64,000 bases of DNA from Xanthobacter dioxanivorans (GCF_016807805.1 NZ_CP063362.1:2531001-2595000); one strand, 5' to 3'; positions 1 to 8,560 are shown, numbered from the stretch's first letter. Notes: a model not told the origin generated them from the letters alone. Numbers and translations: made by a program.

Positions 1-894
1 GCCGGGATCGAGGGCCATGCTCAAGTTCCGCCACACCCAGGCCCGCTCGCCCGCGTCGATGCGGTCGCCGCTTCGAAGCAGGGCACGCCAAGTCGACAGG
101 GCGAATTCCTTCTCGCCACGATGCAAGGCCGCGATCGCGCTCAGGTTCTGGAGACCGAAACGGACTTGTTCGTCGAGGTCTCCATCTCTTGCAAGCAATT
201 CCTCAGCTGCATTACCCGCATCCAAATGACGGCCCTGCAATCCCGCCAAAAGGGCCATGCGGAGCAGCAGTTCGTTCCGGACGTTGTCCGCGAGCGCCTC
301 GCGGTCGATCCGCAGCATGGCATCTAGGAGGTGGGGTGAACGACTCAGGACTGCCGCAGCCCGCGCTTCCTCGCTAAGGGCGGTTGCAGCTGCTCCGCCA
401 TGGTCGCCTCGCTCCGTCTTCTCCGTGATGGACGCTGCAAGCCCTCGGTCCTTCGAGAAGGCGTCCCTCACCGCGGACATCAATCTGCCAGGAACGCCTT
501 CGTCCGCGACAGCGAACGGGCTTAAGGTCTCGTGCCGTCCCACGATCAGGCCCGTTTCGAAGTCGAGCTCGAATCGCATTGCGAAGTCCGCGTCGGGCAA
601 GCGGTCGACGTTCAACCCCGTGGCCGCAAGCGCGGTCGACAATCTTGAGACGAAGGCCTCGAAACGTTGCGGCAGGGGTAGGTCCACGTCAGCCGCCGCG
701 GTGGACGCCACCTCCTGGGCGCACCGTTCGATCACCTCGCCCCGCGGGTCCGAGGGAGACATCTCCAAAGTGATCCCGGTGCCACTGTCGATCGTCACCA
801 CTCTTATGAGCGATGGCGCCCCGTCCGCGGAGACGTCCCGAATGGCGAGGCGCAAGACGATGGGTTCAGGCTCCGGCTCGTCAGTGTCTGCCAT
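1..894 (-). CDS. Unknown protein with possible TPR-like C-terminal repeats, truncated by the window edge
   Basis: The frame is open from an ATG at 894 to base 1 (298 codons, no stop), so the C-terminus lies outside the window. The N-terminal part is acidic, with a mixed beta-like pattern and no motif I recognise. From about residue 170 it turns into Ala/Leu-rich amphipathic helices, including segments such as LRMALLAGLQGRHLDAGN and ALHRGEKEFALSTWRALL, which resemble tetratricopeptide-type helix pairs. No signal peptide or membrane segment is visible. It is transcribed away from the DUF932 gene across a 334-bp spacer before that gene's leader. Function unknown; it could be an accessory gene of the element. 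The reading frame is well supported by codon use, but the TPR assignment is an inference. Confidence 0.6.
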   Translation of the reverse strand, partial: MADTDEPEPEPIVLRLAIRDVSADGAPSLIRVVTIDSGTGITLEMSPSDPRGEVIERCAQEVASTAAADVDLPLPQRFEAFVSRLSTALAATGLNVDRLPDADFAMRFELDFETGLIVGRHETLSPFAVADEGVPGRLMSAVRDAFSKDRGLAASITEKTERGDHGGAAATALSEEARAAAVLSRSPHLLDAMLRIDREALADNVRNELLLRMALLAGLQGRHLDAGNAAEELLARDGDLDEQVRFGLQNLSAIAALHRGEKEFALSTWRALLRSGDRIDAGERAWVWRNLSMALDPG

Positions 895-1228
895 AAGGCC
901 GTACGTTGGTAAGTAGCAAGTTTAGCCCTAATTTGGTGAGTGGCAGCATCACTTGCAAGACCATGCTCTGATGGACGAGATCGGCGCGAAAGCCAAACAG
1001 CGGCTTTGAGGCAGCTGACCCAGCGAAGCCGAGAATAGCTCGACATCCAAAGCTCGCACTGCGAGCAGGCGAACGTCAGCTTCCTGAAAAAAACGTCAAT
1101 GTCTGTAGTTGGCGCTTCCAGCCCAGTTAGGTTTCTCCGAACGTGGACGCCTGCCTCAATCAGTGCCCTTCGTCTGACGTTGGCGCGGCGCCCGCTTTCA
1201 AGAGTGAGAGTTGGGTTCGAATTGTCAT
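895..1228. other. Intergenic region, no gene seen
   Basis: The spacer separates the divergent edge gene from the DUF932 leader. I see no convincing ORF, RNA or repeat in it. It must contain promoters for at least one of the two directions. Confidence 0.5.
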
Positions 1229-1285
1229 GACGGGTTGAGGGCAGGGAGGAAAGTCTTCCGGCGCCCGTCATGGAGGTTGGTTCCC
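1229..1285 (+). promoter_or_regulatory. Structured 5' leader hairpin (copy 1) of the DUF932 gene
   Basis: GACGGG (1229-1234) pairs with CCCGTC (1264-1269). Inside this outer stem, GGAA (1248-1251) pairs with TTCC (1256-1259). The Shine-Dalgarno GGAGG (1272-1276) follows directly and the ATG is at 1286. Sequence and fold are almost repeated at 2608-2662 before the ParB-like gene, so this is a conserved leader and not chance. It may match the radC RNA motif known upstream of DNA-related genes on alphaproteobacterial mobile elements; a covariance-model scan would settle this. Confidence 0.6.
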
Positions 1286-2482
1286 ATGACCCAGGTGGTG
1301 ACTCTGGATGCGGTGCCCGCTGGTGCTGGCGCCTACAAGGTGGATGTGAGCCGTGGCGAGCGGATCGGCCGCGTGTCCTCAGAGTGGTTCTCCCGGCCGG
1401 ATGACGAGCGATATTTGTCCTTGTCGGACCTCCATGCGGCCGTGCGCGGTCGCGCCGAGCGTAGCCGGACCCGGACGGTGGAGAGCGCGGCAATCCGGGT
1501 CGAGGCGAGCCGCGACGATGCCGAGCGCTTGGCGCTGATGCTTCCCGGATCGGACGGGCCTGTCGCGCCCACCCATTGGAGCTTTGGCCAGCTCGCGAGC
1601 CTGGTCGGGGCGCCGGCAGCCTATCTGCGCCAGCTTCCCGCGCCGCTGGCTGGCATCAACCTGCAATATGGCCTCACCTCTCATCGGGCGGAGCAAGTCA
1701 AGACGCTCGAGATCGAGGACGGGCGGGTCGAGCTGCGTGCCGTCACCGGTCCCGAATACGGCCGGATCTACGACCATGAGCTGGTCGCCGCCGTGCAACG
1801 CATTGCCGGCAATGGCACGGGGGACACCCGCTGGAAGGTGCCGGGCGTCCTCGACTGGTCCACCGGCATCTACAGTCCGCGGGTCGACATCACCAAGGAC
1901 ACGACGACCCTTTACGCCTCGGATCGGGACGTCTTCCTGTTCCTGGTGGACGACCTCAATCCCATCGAGGCGGGTCGATTGCCGGACGGCTCGCCCGACC
2001 TCTTCTTCCGTGGCTTCTACTGCTGGAATTCCGAGGTGGGGGCGAAGACGCTCGGCATTGCCAGCTTTTATCTGCGGGCCGTGTGCCAGAACCGCAATCT
2101 GTGGGGCGTGGAGGATTTCGAGGAGATCACCATCCGCCACTCCAAGTACGCCGCATCCCGCTTCGCCCATGAGGCGGCGCCCGCCCTCGAGCGTTTCGCC
2201 AACTCCTCCGCTCTCCCCTTCGTCAACGGCATCAAGGCGGCGCGGGAGAAGATCGTGGCGCGCTCGGACGAGGACCGCAGCGACTTCCTGCGCAAGCGCG
2301 GCTTCTCCAAAGCGGAGACGGCGAAGATCATCGAGGCCGTGCTCGCCGAAGAGGGCCGACCGCCCGAGAACGTGTTCGACTTCGTCCAGGGCATCACCGC
2401 CGTCGCGCGCGACAAGCCCCACCAGGATGCCCGTCTCGATCTGGAGGCGCGGGCCAAGAAGCTTCTGGACCGGGCCGCCTGA
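1286..2482 (+). CDS. DUF932 domain-containing protein
   Basis: The 398-residue protein belongs to the DUF932 / phage-plasmid-like family found on conjugative elements. Family-like features include the W-x-F-x-Q-L region near residue 95, R-V-E-L-R-A-V-T-G-P-E-Y-G-R near 160, and the F-F-R-G-F-Y-C-W-N-S-E segment near 240. The molecular role is not established; family members sit beside anti-restriction and partition genes. I chose ATG 1286, the codon served by GGAGG at 1272-1276; an upstream in-frame ATG at 1211 lies before the hairpin leader and would read through it. The gene is the first of the element's maintenance block and is followed by strong hairpins and the ParB-like gene. Confidence 0.85.
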   Translation: MTQVVTLDAVPAGAGAYKVDVSRGERIGRVSSEWFSRPDDERYLSLSDLHAAVRGRAERSRTRTVESAAIRVEASRDDAERLALMLPGSDGPVAPTHWSFGQLASLVGAPAAYLRQLPAPLAGINLQYGLTSHRAEQVKTLEIEDGRVELRAVTGPEYGRIYDHELVAAVQRIAGNGTGDTRWKVPGVLDWSTGIYSPRVDITKDTTTLYASDRDVFLFLVDDLNPIEAGRLPDGSPDLFFRGFYCWNSEVGAKTLGIASFYLRAVCQNRNLWGVEDFEEITIRHSKYAASRFAHEAAPALERFANSSALPFVNGIKAAREKIVARSDEDRSDFLRKRGFSKAETAKIIEAVLAEEGRPPENVFDFVQGITAVARDKPHQDARLDLEARAKKLLDRAA

Positions 2483-2486
2483 TCTC

Positions 2487-2528
2487 CGCAAAGCCGGAGA
2501 TACGCTGTTCCGTGTCTCCGGCTTTGCG
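2487..2528. repeat. Perfect-stem inverted repeat after DUF932
   Basis: An 18-nt arm (2487-2504) and its complement (2511-2528) are separated by 6 nt, with a single G-T wobble in the stem. It begins 4 nt after the DUF932 stop. There is no T-run, so it is more likely an RNA-stabilising or attenuating hairpin than a classical terminator. Confidence 0.7.
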
Positions 2529-2568
2529 CTGTCCCGCTCTCCCGGCTTTCCGGATCGTCGGTTTTGCG

Positions 2569-2600
2569 GCGCCGCCCTCAGAGGAAGAGGGCGGCGCTTT
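2569..2600 (+). terminator. Intrinsic terminator-like hairpin
   Basis: GCGCCGCCCTC (2569-2579) pairs with GAGGGCGGCGC (2587-2597), followed by TTT. It lies immediately upstream of the second structured leader, so it could end the DUF932 transcript or attenuate transcription into the ParB-like gene. Confidence 0.6.
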
Positions 2601-2607
2601 GTGACGT

Positions 2608-2662
2608 GACGGGTTTGGAGGCGGAAAGAGAGTTCCGGCTGCCCGTCGTGGAGATCGATCCC
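2608..2662 (+). promoter_or_regulatory. Structured 5' leader hairpin (copy 2) of the ParB-like gene
   Basis: GACGGG (2608-2613) pairs with CCCGTC (2642-2647), and CGGAA (2622-2626) pairs with TTCCG (2633-2637). GGAG (2650-2653) is 9 nt before the ATG at 2663. Outer stem, inner stem, the TTCCGGC segment and the SD spacing match the copy at 1229-1285. Confidence 0.6.
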
Positions 2663-4732
2663 ATGGCTGTCGCGAAGAAGATCACCCTGTCGCCCTCGCG
2701 CGATATTCCCTTCAATAAGCTCCTGTTGAGCCAGGCCAACGTCCGGCGCGTGAAGGCCGGCGTCTCCATCGAGGAACTCGCCGAGGACATCGCCCGGCGC
2801 GGCCTCCTTCAGGGCTTGAGTGTCCGGCCCGTCCTCGACGCGGACGGCGTCGAGACCGGCATGTACGAGATCCCTGCCGGCGGGCGGCGCTACCGCGCGC
2901 TGGAGCTGCTGGTGAAGCGCAAGCGCCTCGCCAGGACCACGCTGGTGCCTTGCGTCGTGCGCGAGGGTGGCCTCGCCGAGGAGGACTCACTCGCCGAGAA
3001 CGTCCAGCGCGCACCGCTGCACCCGCTCGATCAGTTCCGCGCCTTCCTCGCCCTGCGGGAGAAGGGCCAGTCCGAGGAGGAGATCGCCGCAACCTTCTTC
3101 GTCCCCGTCCAGGTGGTCAGGCAGCGGCTGAAGCTCGCCTCGGTCTCGCCCAGGCTCCTCGACATCTATGCCGAAGACGGCATGACCCTGGACCAGCTCA
3201 TGGCCTTCACGGTGTCGGGCGACCATGAGCGCCAGGAGCAGGTGTTCGAGCGCCTGCAGCAGTCTTACGACAAGCAGCCCCATGTCATCCGGCGGATGCT
3301 GACGGAGAGCACGGTTCGTGCCTCCGACAAGCGGGCCCGGTTCATCGGCCTCGACGCTTATGTGGAGGCCGGCGGCACGGTCTTGCGCGACCTGTTCCAG
3401 GGCGACGATGGCGGCTGGCTGCAGGACGCCGCGCTCGTCGACCGGATGGTGGTCGACAAGCTCAAGGCCGAATCCGACGCCATCGCGGCGGAAGGCTGGA
3501 AGTGGGTCGAGGTGGCGCCGGACTTCGCCTATGGCCACACCTTCGGCCAGCGCCAGCTGCGCGGCGAGGCGGTTCCGTTGACGGCCGAGGAGCAGGGGGA
3601 GCGCGACACCTTGCAGGCGGAATATGACCGCCTCTCCGATGAACACCAGGACGCCGACGAACTGCCGGACGAGGTGGACGAGCGCCTTGGCGCGCTGGAG
3701 ACAGCCATGGAGGATCTGGATGAGCGGCCGTTCGCGTTCGAACCTGCCGATGTCGCGCGGGCCGGCGCGTTCGTCAGCATCGCCCATGACGGCCGTCTGC
3801 GCGTTGAGCGCGGCTACGTTCGTCCCGAGGACGAGGCGCCGGTCGAAGCAGAAGTCGAGAATGGGGAGACCTGCGAGGCCGGTGCACCGGTCAATGACGG
3901 TGACCCGCCCGCCTGCGCCGATGCCGAAGCTCCAGAGCCAGAGGAGGACGAGGGCCTGTCGCCCATCTCCGACCGGCTGATGACGGAGCTGACGGCCCAT
4001 CGGACCCTGGGCCTGCGCCAGGCGCTCGGCGAGCAGCCGGACGTCGCCTTCTTCGCGGCGCTCCATGCCCTCACCCTGAATGCCTTCTACCACTATGGCA
4101 CGGACAGCTGCCTGGAGCTGGAGCTCAAGAGCGTCGGCTTCAGCGCGCAGGCCCCAGGGTTGAACGACAGTGCGGCCGCCGAGGCGATCCGCGCGCGCCA
4201 TGATGCCTGGGCGAAAGCGTTGCCCAAGGAGTCAGCCGATCTCTGGGGCGCGCTCCAGAATTGGGACGGGCACCGTCAGGCGTCCCTGTTCGCCCATGTG
4301 GTCAGCCTCTCGGTCAACGCGGTCCACGAAGCCTGGAACCGCAAGCCGAGGACGCTCGCCCACGCGGACCGGCTGGCCGAGGCAGTGGGCCTCGACATGG
4401 TGGCCGCCGGGTGGCGGCCAACCGTGGACACGTTCCTCGGCCGCGTGACCAAGGCCCGCATCCTGCAGGCGGTCACGGAAGCGAAGGGTGCGCGCCCCGC
4501 CGAGCGGATCGCCCACCTCAAGAAGGGCGACATGGCGAAGGACGCCGAGACCCTGCTCGCGGACACCGGCTGGCTGCCCGAGCCGTTGCGCACTCCGGGC
4601 CATGCGCCGGCGAGCGCCGCTGCTGGCGATGAAACGACGGCAGACGGCGGCGAAACGGCCATGGCCGATGAGGCGCCCTCGTCACAGAATGAGGGGGCTG
4701 ACGACGCTCCCCCTGCGATCGCGGCCGAATAA
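2663..4732 (+). CDS. ParB/RepB-like partition protein with long C-terminal extension
   Basis: The 689-residue protein has an N-terminal ParB/sulfiredoxin-type domain (about residues 15-130, with IPAGGRRYRAL and SLAENVQRAPLHPLDQFRAF). An HTH region follows (EEIAATFFVPVQVVRQRLKLA). The long acidic, Glu/Asp-rich C-terminal part is typical of mobile-element ParB-like proteins and about twice the size of chromosomal ParB. It probably binds DNA for stabilisation or regulation of the element. I chose ATG 2663 because GGAG and the duplicated leader position it; an in-frame start at 2564 would lie inside the upstream terminator hairpin. ParA lies separately at 12.7 kb, so a classic parAB pair is not implied. 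Confidence 0.85.
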   Translation: MAVAKKITLSPSRDIPFNKLLLSQANVRRVKAGVSIEELAEDIARRGLLQGLSVRPVLDADGVETGMYEIPAGGRRYRALELLVKRKRLARTTLVPCVVREGGLAEEDSLAENVQRAPLHPLDQFRAFLALREKGQSEEEIAATFFVPVQVVRQRLKLASVSPRLLDIYAEDGMTLDQLMAFTVSGDHERQEQVFERLQQSYDKQPHVIRRMLTESTVRASDKRARFIGLDAYVEAGGTVLRDLFQGDDGGWLQDAALVDRMVVDKLKAESDAIAAEGWKWVEVAPDFAYGHTFGQRQLRGEAVPLTAEEQGERDTLQAEYDRLSDEHQDADELPDEVDERLGALETAMEDLDERPFAFEPADVARAGAFVSIAHDGRLRVERGYVRPEDEAPVEAEVENGETCEAGAPVNDGDPPACADAEAPEPEEDEGLSPISDRLMTELTAHRTLGLRQALGEQPDVAFFAALHALTLNAFYHYGTDSCLELELKSVGFSAQAPGLNDSAAAEAIRARHDAWAKALPKESADLWGALQNWDGHRQASLFAHVVSLSVNAVHEAWNRKPRTLAHADRLAEAVGLDMVAAGWRPTVDTFLGRVTKARILQAVTEAKGARPAERIAHLKKGDMAKDAETLLADTGWLPEPLRTPGHAPASAAAGDETTADGGETAMADEAPSSQNEGADDAPPAIAAE

Positions 4733-4756
4733 CAAGCAGCCTCCCCCTGCACGACT

Positions 4757-4782
4757 GGCCCGCCGGCGACGGCGGGCCTTTT
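4757..4782 (+). terminator. Terminator-like hairpin
   Basis: GGCCCGCC (4757-4764) pairs with GGCGGGCC (4771-4778), followed by TTTTCCTTT. It lies 24 bp after the ParB-like stop. The following AAGGAG (4789-4794) is the ribosome site of the Toprim gene. Confidence 0.65.
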
Positions 4783-4800
4783 CCTTTGAAGGAGATCATG

Positions 4801-5847
4801 ATGGCGGATCGCGCACATGATCTGGCACGGCGCCTCGCCGAGCGCGCCGAGGCGGTCTGCCGCCATTATCTTTCGAACGGGCGCCGACAAGGCCACTATT
4901 GGCAGGTCGGCGATGTCCGCAATTCGCCCGGGCGCTCCATGTTCGTCCGGCTCAGGGGCTCCAACAAGGGCCCGGCGGGCAAATGGACGGACGCTGCCAC
5001 GGGCGAGCACGGCGATCTGCTTGATGTGATCCGCGAAGCGCTGGGCCTCGTCGACTTCGCCGACGTCGCAGAAGAGGCGCGAGCCTTCCTTGCTCTCCCT
5101 CGATCTGAGCCAAAGCCATCCGACCGAGCCGCCCCTTCTTCACCAGCGGGCACGGCAGAAAGGGCACGGTGGCTGATCGCCATGGCGCAGCCGATTTCGG
5201 GCACGCTCGCAGAAACGTATCTGCGGAACCGCGGCATCACGGCTCTGCACGAAACCGGGAGCCTGCGCTTTCATCCGCGCTGCTACTACCGGCCCGACGC
5301 GGGTGCGCCCACCGAGGCGTGGGCCGCCATGGTCGCCGCCGTCACCGATCTTGGCGGGAAGATCACCGGCGCCCACCGCACCTGGCTCGACCCGCAAGGC
5401 TTCCACACCATCCACCTCGGCAAGGCGCCCATCGACACCCCCCGGCGGGCCATGGGGCATCTCCTCGGCAACGCGGTTCGCTTTGGCACTCCGGACGACG
5501 TCATGGCGGTCGGCGAAGGCATCGAGACCGTGCTTTCGCTTCGCTGTGTCCTGCCTGGGATGCCGATGGTAGCCGCGCTTTCGGCATCACATCTCTCCGC
5601 GCTCTTTTTCCCAGACACGCTCCGGCGCCTCTATATTGCACGCGACAACGATCGGGCGGGAGACGCCGCGCGGGACAGCCTAATCGATCGGGCCAATGGG
5701 TTGGGCATCGAGGCGATCGTGCTGTCGCCCCAGCTCGGCGACTTCAACGAGGATCTCCGCGCTTTCGGCATCGATGCGCTTCACGTACAGGTAAGGATCC
5801 AGCTCGCGCCCCAGGACGTGGATCGCTTTCTGGCATTGGCGGCATAG
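4801..5847 (+). CDS. Toprim domain-containing primase-like protein
   Basis: The 348-residue protein has a C-terminal Toprim domain. The acidic motif VGEGIETVLS (around residue 236) and the D-x-D motif YIARDNDRAGDAA (around 280) would bind the catalytic metals. The N-terminal part matches the DUF7146-type region that precedes Toprim in plasmid and ICE primase-like proteins; no zinc-finger cluster is visible. It could make primers during transfer or replication, by family inference. AAGGAG at 4789-4794 is 6 nt from the ATG at 4801, better than the ATG at 4798. A terminator-like hairpin separates it from the ParB-like gene. Confidence 0.8.
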   Translation: MADRAHDLARRLAERAEAVCRHYLSNGRRQGHYWQVGDVRNSPGRSMFVRLRGSNKGPAGKWTDAATGEHGDLLDVIREALGLVDFADVAEEARAFLALPRSEPKPSDRAAPSSPAGTAERARWLIAMAQPISGTLAETYLRNRGITALHETGSLRFHPRCYYRPDAGAPTEAWAAMVAAVTDLGGKITGAHRTWLDPQGFHTIHLGKAPIDTPRRAMGHLLGNAVRFGTPDDVMAVGEGIETVLSLRCVLPGMPMVAALSASHLSALFFPDTLRRLYIARDNDRAGDAARDSLIDRANGLGIEAIVLSPQLGDFNEDLRAFGIDALHVQVRIQLAPQDVDRFLALAA

Positions 5848-6162
5848 CCGAGACGGAGCAGATCGCGTCGTGTCGCTCGGATACGTTCCGCCGTGAAGGA
5901 CCGCGCCTCGGCCTTCCAGAGGGCGATCGGGCCCACAAGCGGGCCGGCCCGGCAATGGCAAGGCCGACGATTTTCCGGCGCGCCTCCCTTCGCGCGAGCG
6001 CGCTGGGAGGCGCGTTCCATCGCGAAGCAAAATCGCCGGCCTTCGCCATCCTGCGCTGACGCTTCGGCCCTCGGCTGCGCCTTAGGTGCAGGCCCGTCCC
6101 GCTCATGGGCTGCCGCCGCCATGAAGGCCGCGACGGTCGCGGTCCAAGCGAGGAAGCATCCC
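5848..6162. other. Intergenic region, no gene seen
   Basis: GC-rich spacer between the Toprim and DUF2493 genes. A short inverted repeat CCGCGA/TCGCGG at about 6128-6142 lies near its end. No credible start plus SD is seen before 6163. Confidence 0.4.
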
Positions 6163-7083
6163 ATGAGCGAGAATGACGACGAACCCCACCACGCCTCTTC
6201 CCCGACCGATCATGTCCTCAGGGAGCTTCAGCTCCATGGCTACTCGCTCAGTCAGGACGAGCCCGATCACCGGCCGCTGCCCGAAGGCCTTCATCTCGCC
6301 GGCGCCGTCGTCGATATCTTCGACGCTCTCATCGCCACCCTCGGCGACACCCGCCTCGAGCCCGACCTCGGTGATCTGCTCTGGTCGACTGTGCATCTCT
6401 TCCACCGCGCCACCAGCCGGATCGAGCACCACCTCGACGACAACGAGCAGGCGCAACGCCGGTCCCAGCAGGAGCAGGATGGCAGCGAGGTGAAGTCCGT
6501 CGAGCTGGAGCGCCTCATCGCCAAGGGACAGACGCTCATCGAGCGCCGCGATGCCCTTGAGCTGATGCGCGACGAAGCGGCCGACCACTACGAGCGGCAC
6601 ACGGGAACACCCTGGCGTCCACGCGCGGGTTCCATGGTCAACCACAAGGCCCTGACCGCGGCGGTGATCGACAGCCGCGATTTCCTGATGGCGAAGAAGC
6701 GTGCCGAGCGGGAGGTGCTCCTGCCGCTCGGGCCGAAGGTGGCCTTCACCGGCGGGCTCGATTTCAACGACCACCGGCTCATCTGGGATGCACTGGACAA
6801 GGTACACGCCAAGCATCCGGACATGGTGCTGATGCACGGCAAGTCACCCAAGGGCGCCGAGAAGATCGCATCGCGCTGGGCGGATCATCGCAAAGTGCCG
6901 CAGATCGGATTTGCCCCCGATTGGACGCGGCACGGCCGCGCCGCCCCCTTCAAGCGCAACGACCAGATGCTGGAGGTGCTGCCCATCGGCGTCATGATCT
7001 TCCCCGGCACCGGCATCCAGCAGAACCTCGCCGACAAGGCGAAGAAGCTCGGCATTCCGGTCTCAAGGTTCGGTGGCGCGTGA
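6163..7083 (+). CDS. DUF2493 domain-containing protein (SLOG/YspA-like)
   Basis: The 306-residue protein carries a C-terminal DUF2493 domain of the SLOG (Rossmann-like) superfamily. VAFTGGLDFNDHRLIWDALD begins the domain near residue 190, followed by MVLMHGKSPKGAEKIASRWA and MIFPGTGIQQNLADKAKKLG. Such domains are thought to bind nucleotides or nucleotide-derived ligands, and some act in conflict systems. The N-terminal half is acidic and helical. GAGGAAG lies about 8 nt before ATG 6163. It is a standard member of this ICE type's maintenance block, but its role there is unknown. Confidence 0.8.
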   Translation: MSENDDEPHHASSPTDHVLRELQLHGYSLSQDEPDHRPLPEGLHLAGAVVDIFDALIATLGDTRLEPDLGDLLWSTVHLFHRATSRIEHHLDDNEQAQRRSQQEQDGSEVKSVELERLIAKGQTLIERRDALELMRDEAADHYERHTGTPWRPRAGSMVNHKALTAAVIDSRDFLMAKKRAEREVLLPLGPKVAFTGGLDFNDHRLIWDALDKVHAKHPDMVLMHGKSPKGAEKIASRWADHRKVPQIGFAPDWTRHGRAAPFKRNDQMLEVLPIGVMIFPGTGIQQNLADKAKKLGIPVSRFGGA

Positions 7084-7146
7084 GCGCCACCGGTCTTCGA
7101 TTGTTCGACAGCGCGCGCGTGTTGTTTCGCCGTGCTTGCTCGATCG

Positions 7147-7515
7147 CTATTCCGCCACGGGAAGTCCCAAGGCGGCGCGCATCTTCTTCGACAGACCTTG
7201 GGACACGATCCGATGGGACTGCCGGATATAGTCGCGCAGCTCGGCGTCCGACAGGCCGGGTTCCGCGTAGTGCTGGATCCATTTCAGGCCGCGCGAGGCG
7301 AGATAGGGGGCCGGGCGCAGGCCCGGCTGCTCTTGCAGCACCTCATAGGACAGGTCGCTGACCTTGAACGTGAAGCGGGCCTCGACATCCTCCTGCCAGC
7401 CGCCGATCGCAAACACCTTGCCACCGACCTTCCAGACGTGCGATCCGCCCCATTGCATCACGTGGGTCGCGGCCGGTAGCGATGCGCAGAAAGCGTTGAA
7501 CTCCTCATAGGTCAT
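7147..7515 (-). CDS. MmcQ/YjbR family protein
   Basis: The 122-residue protein matches the length and pattern of the MmcQ/YjbR (CyaY-like fold) family: an N-terminal TYEEFNAFCASLPAATHVMQWG, then HVWKVGGKVFAIGGW, then the helical C-terminus SRGLKWIQHYAEPGLSDAEL. These proteins are called DNA-binding in databases, but the biochemical role is poorly known. The start ATG at 7515 fits the family N-terminus; an upstream in-frame ATG near 7563 would add 16 unconserved residues. It is the only minus-strand gene in this stretch and may be an accessory insertion. Confidence 0.8.
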   Translation of the reverse strand: MTYEEFNAFCASLPAATHVMQWGGSHVWKVGGKVFAIGGWQEDVEARFTFKVSDLSYEVLQEQPGLRPAPYLASRGLKWIQHYAEPGLSDAELRDYIRQSHRIVSQGLSKKMRAALGLPVAE

Positions 7516-7823
7516 GCGCGTGGTCGCCCTGCGTGTGTTGTCGCTCTGCCTGGCATTGGTCATCGAACGTGCAGCGAGCATAGCCCAGGGCGGCAGGAGC
7601 GTCGTCCGGATGCGTCTTCCTGTGCCCGCAGGGCCATCCCCTGCCTTTCGTGCGCTGATCCTTGGTCCGCCCGATCGCCTGGCCATCAACCCGTGAAGGG
7701 TCGGCGACGCGTTGCGTGCCGCCGCTCCGGGCGAGGCCGTCGCGGTGATTGCGGCTTCCGGCCCGACCCGTCGGGCGCCTGTCAGCGGGGGATGGCCCTC
7801 CGCTTCGAACAGGAGCCGGACCC
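7516..7823. other. Intergenic region, no gene seen
   Basis: Spacer between the YjbR-like gene and the small ORF at 7824. No conserved coding sequence was recognised; it must hold the divergent promoters. Confidence 0.4.
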
Positions 7824-7991
7824 ATGTCCCTCAACGACGCTCACGCCTTCGCTTTCAGCCTCGCCACCACCTTGATGGTCGCCATCGTCATCTTCCAAGC
7901 GGGCGACGGCAGCCTCTCGGTCACGCCCGCCCATGAGTTCGACGGCGATGCTGCCGCGATCTTGTGCGAGATCGATCCTTTTGCCGCCTGA
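7824..7991 (+). CDS. Small hypothetical protein with one possible membrane segment
   Basis: The 55-residue protein begins at an ATG preceded by AGGAG (7811-7815). The N-terminal third (AFAFSLATTLMVAIVIFQAG) is hydrophobic enough for one membrane helix or signal anchor, and the rest is acidic. I do not recognise the family. It precedes another small membrane protein gene at 8126. Confidence 0.45.
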   Translation: MSLNDAHAFAFSLATTLMVAIVIFQAGDGSLSVTPAHEFDGDAAAILCEIDPFAA

Positions 7992-8075
7992 CCGGCGCTG
8001 GCTTCGGTGAGCGGAGATCGCGATGATTTCCGCTTCCGGAGTGGTGTAGCTCGGCTATGATTCTTGTCGCGCCGC

Positions 8076-8125
8076 GGTGGTGGTGGAGGCGCGCCCCTCA
8101 GCTTCTTTGCGCGGAGACCACCACC
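8076..8125 (+). promoter_or_regulatory. Hairpin masking the ribosome-binding region of the 8126 gene
   Basis: GGTGGTGGT (8076-8084) is perfectly complementary to ACCACCACC (8117-8125), which ends directly at the ATG (8126). The folded RNA would bury the weak SD (GCGGAG, 8111-8116) in or beside the stem, suggesting translational control. This is seen directly in sequence; function is inferred. Confidence 0.5.
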
Positions 8126-8560
8126 ATGATCATCTTTTCCATCCTCGGATGTCTCGCCGCCATCGGCATCTTCTGCTGGTTGCTGTTTACGCTCGCGGTG
8201 TTCGCCTTGCCGTTCCTTTTGGGGCTAACTGCCGTCAGTTGGGCCTATGGCACCGGTGCAGGCTGGATCGGTGCCATCGTCGTCGGCCTCATCGCCGCCG
8301 GAGCCATATTTGCCATCGGCCAATTCCTGCTCATCGTCGCGCGACCGCTCTGGCTGAAGCTCCTCGTCGCGTTCGCCTTCGTCGCCCCGGCGGTCGTGGC
8401 CGGCTATGCCGCGACCTATGGCATCGTGAAGCACGTCCTGCCCTCACAGACTTGGCAGCTCATCTTCTCGGGGGCAGGCGCGATTGCCGTCGGAATCGTG
8501 ACGTTCGTGCGGCTCGCGACTCTGCCCGAACCGTCCGGGCGGGGACCTGTAGGGCTCTGA
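8126..8560 (+). CDS. Small multi-spanning membrane protein
   Basis: The 144-residue protein has four to five hydrophobic stretches: residues about 3-35, 38-60, 62-80, 85-105 and 115-135. It is therefore a predicted inner-membrane protein. I do not recognise a named family. An in-frame start at 8057 would add 23 unconserved residues; ATG 8126 begins the hydrophobic core. Its start is tightly enclosed by a perfect 9-bp hairpin. It lies in the element's maintenance block between a second small ORF and DUF736. Confidence 0.55.
   Translation: MIIFSILGCLAAIGIFCWLLFTLAVFALPFLLGLTAVSWAYGTGAGWIGAIVVGLIAAGAIFAIGQFLLIVARPLWLKLLVAFAFVAPAVVAGYAATYGIVKHVLPSQTWQLIFSGAGAIAVGIVTFVRLATLPEPSGRGPVGL

Noticed and set aside
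1379..2491. Long minus-strand frame opposite DUF932
   Set aside because: It mirrors a high-GC codon pattern on the other strand and has no SD, no family motif and poor composition.
2487..2528. Classical terminator after DUF932
   Set aside because: Perfect stem but no T-run follows; kept as an inverted repeat, with the terminator call given to the hairpin at 2569.
2987..4201. Long minus-strand frame opposite the ParB-like gene
   Set aside because: Antisense shadow of a well-supported ParB-like protein in GC-rich DNA.
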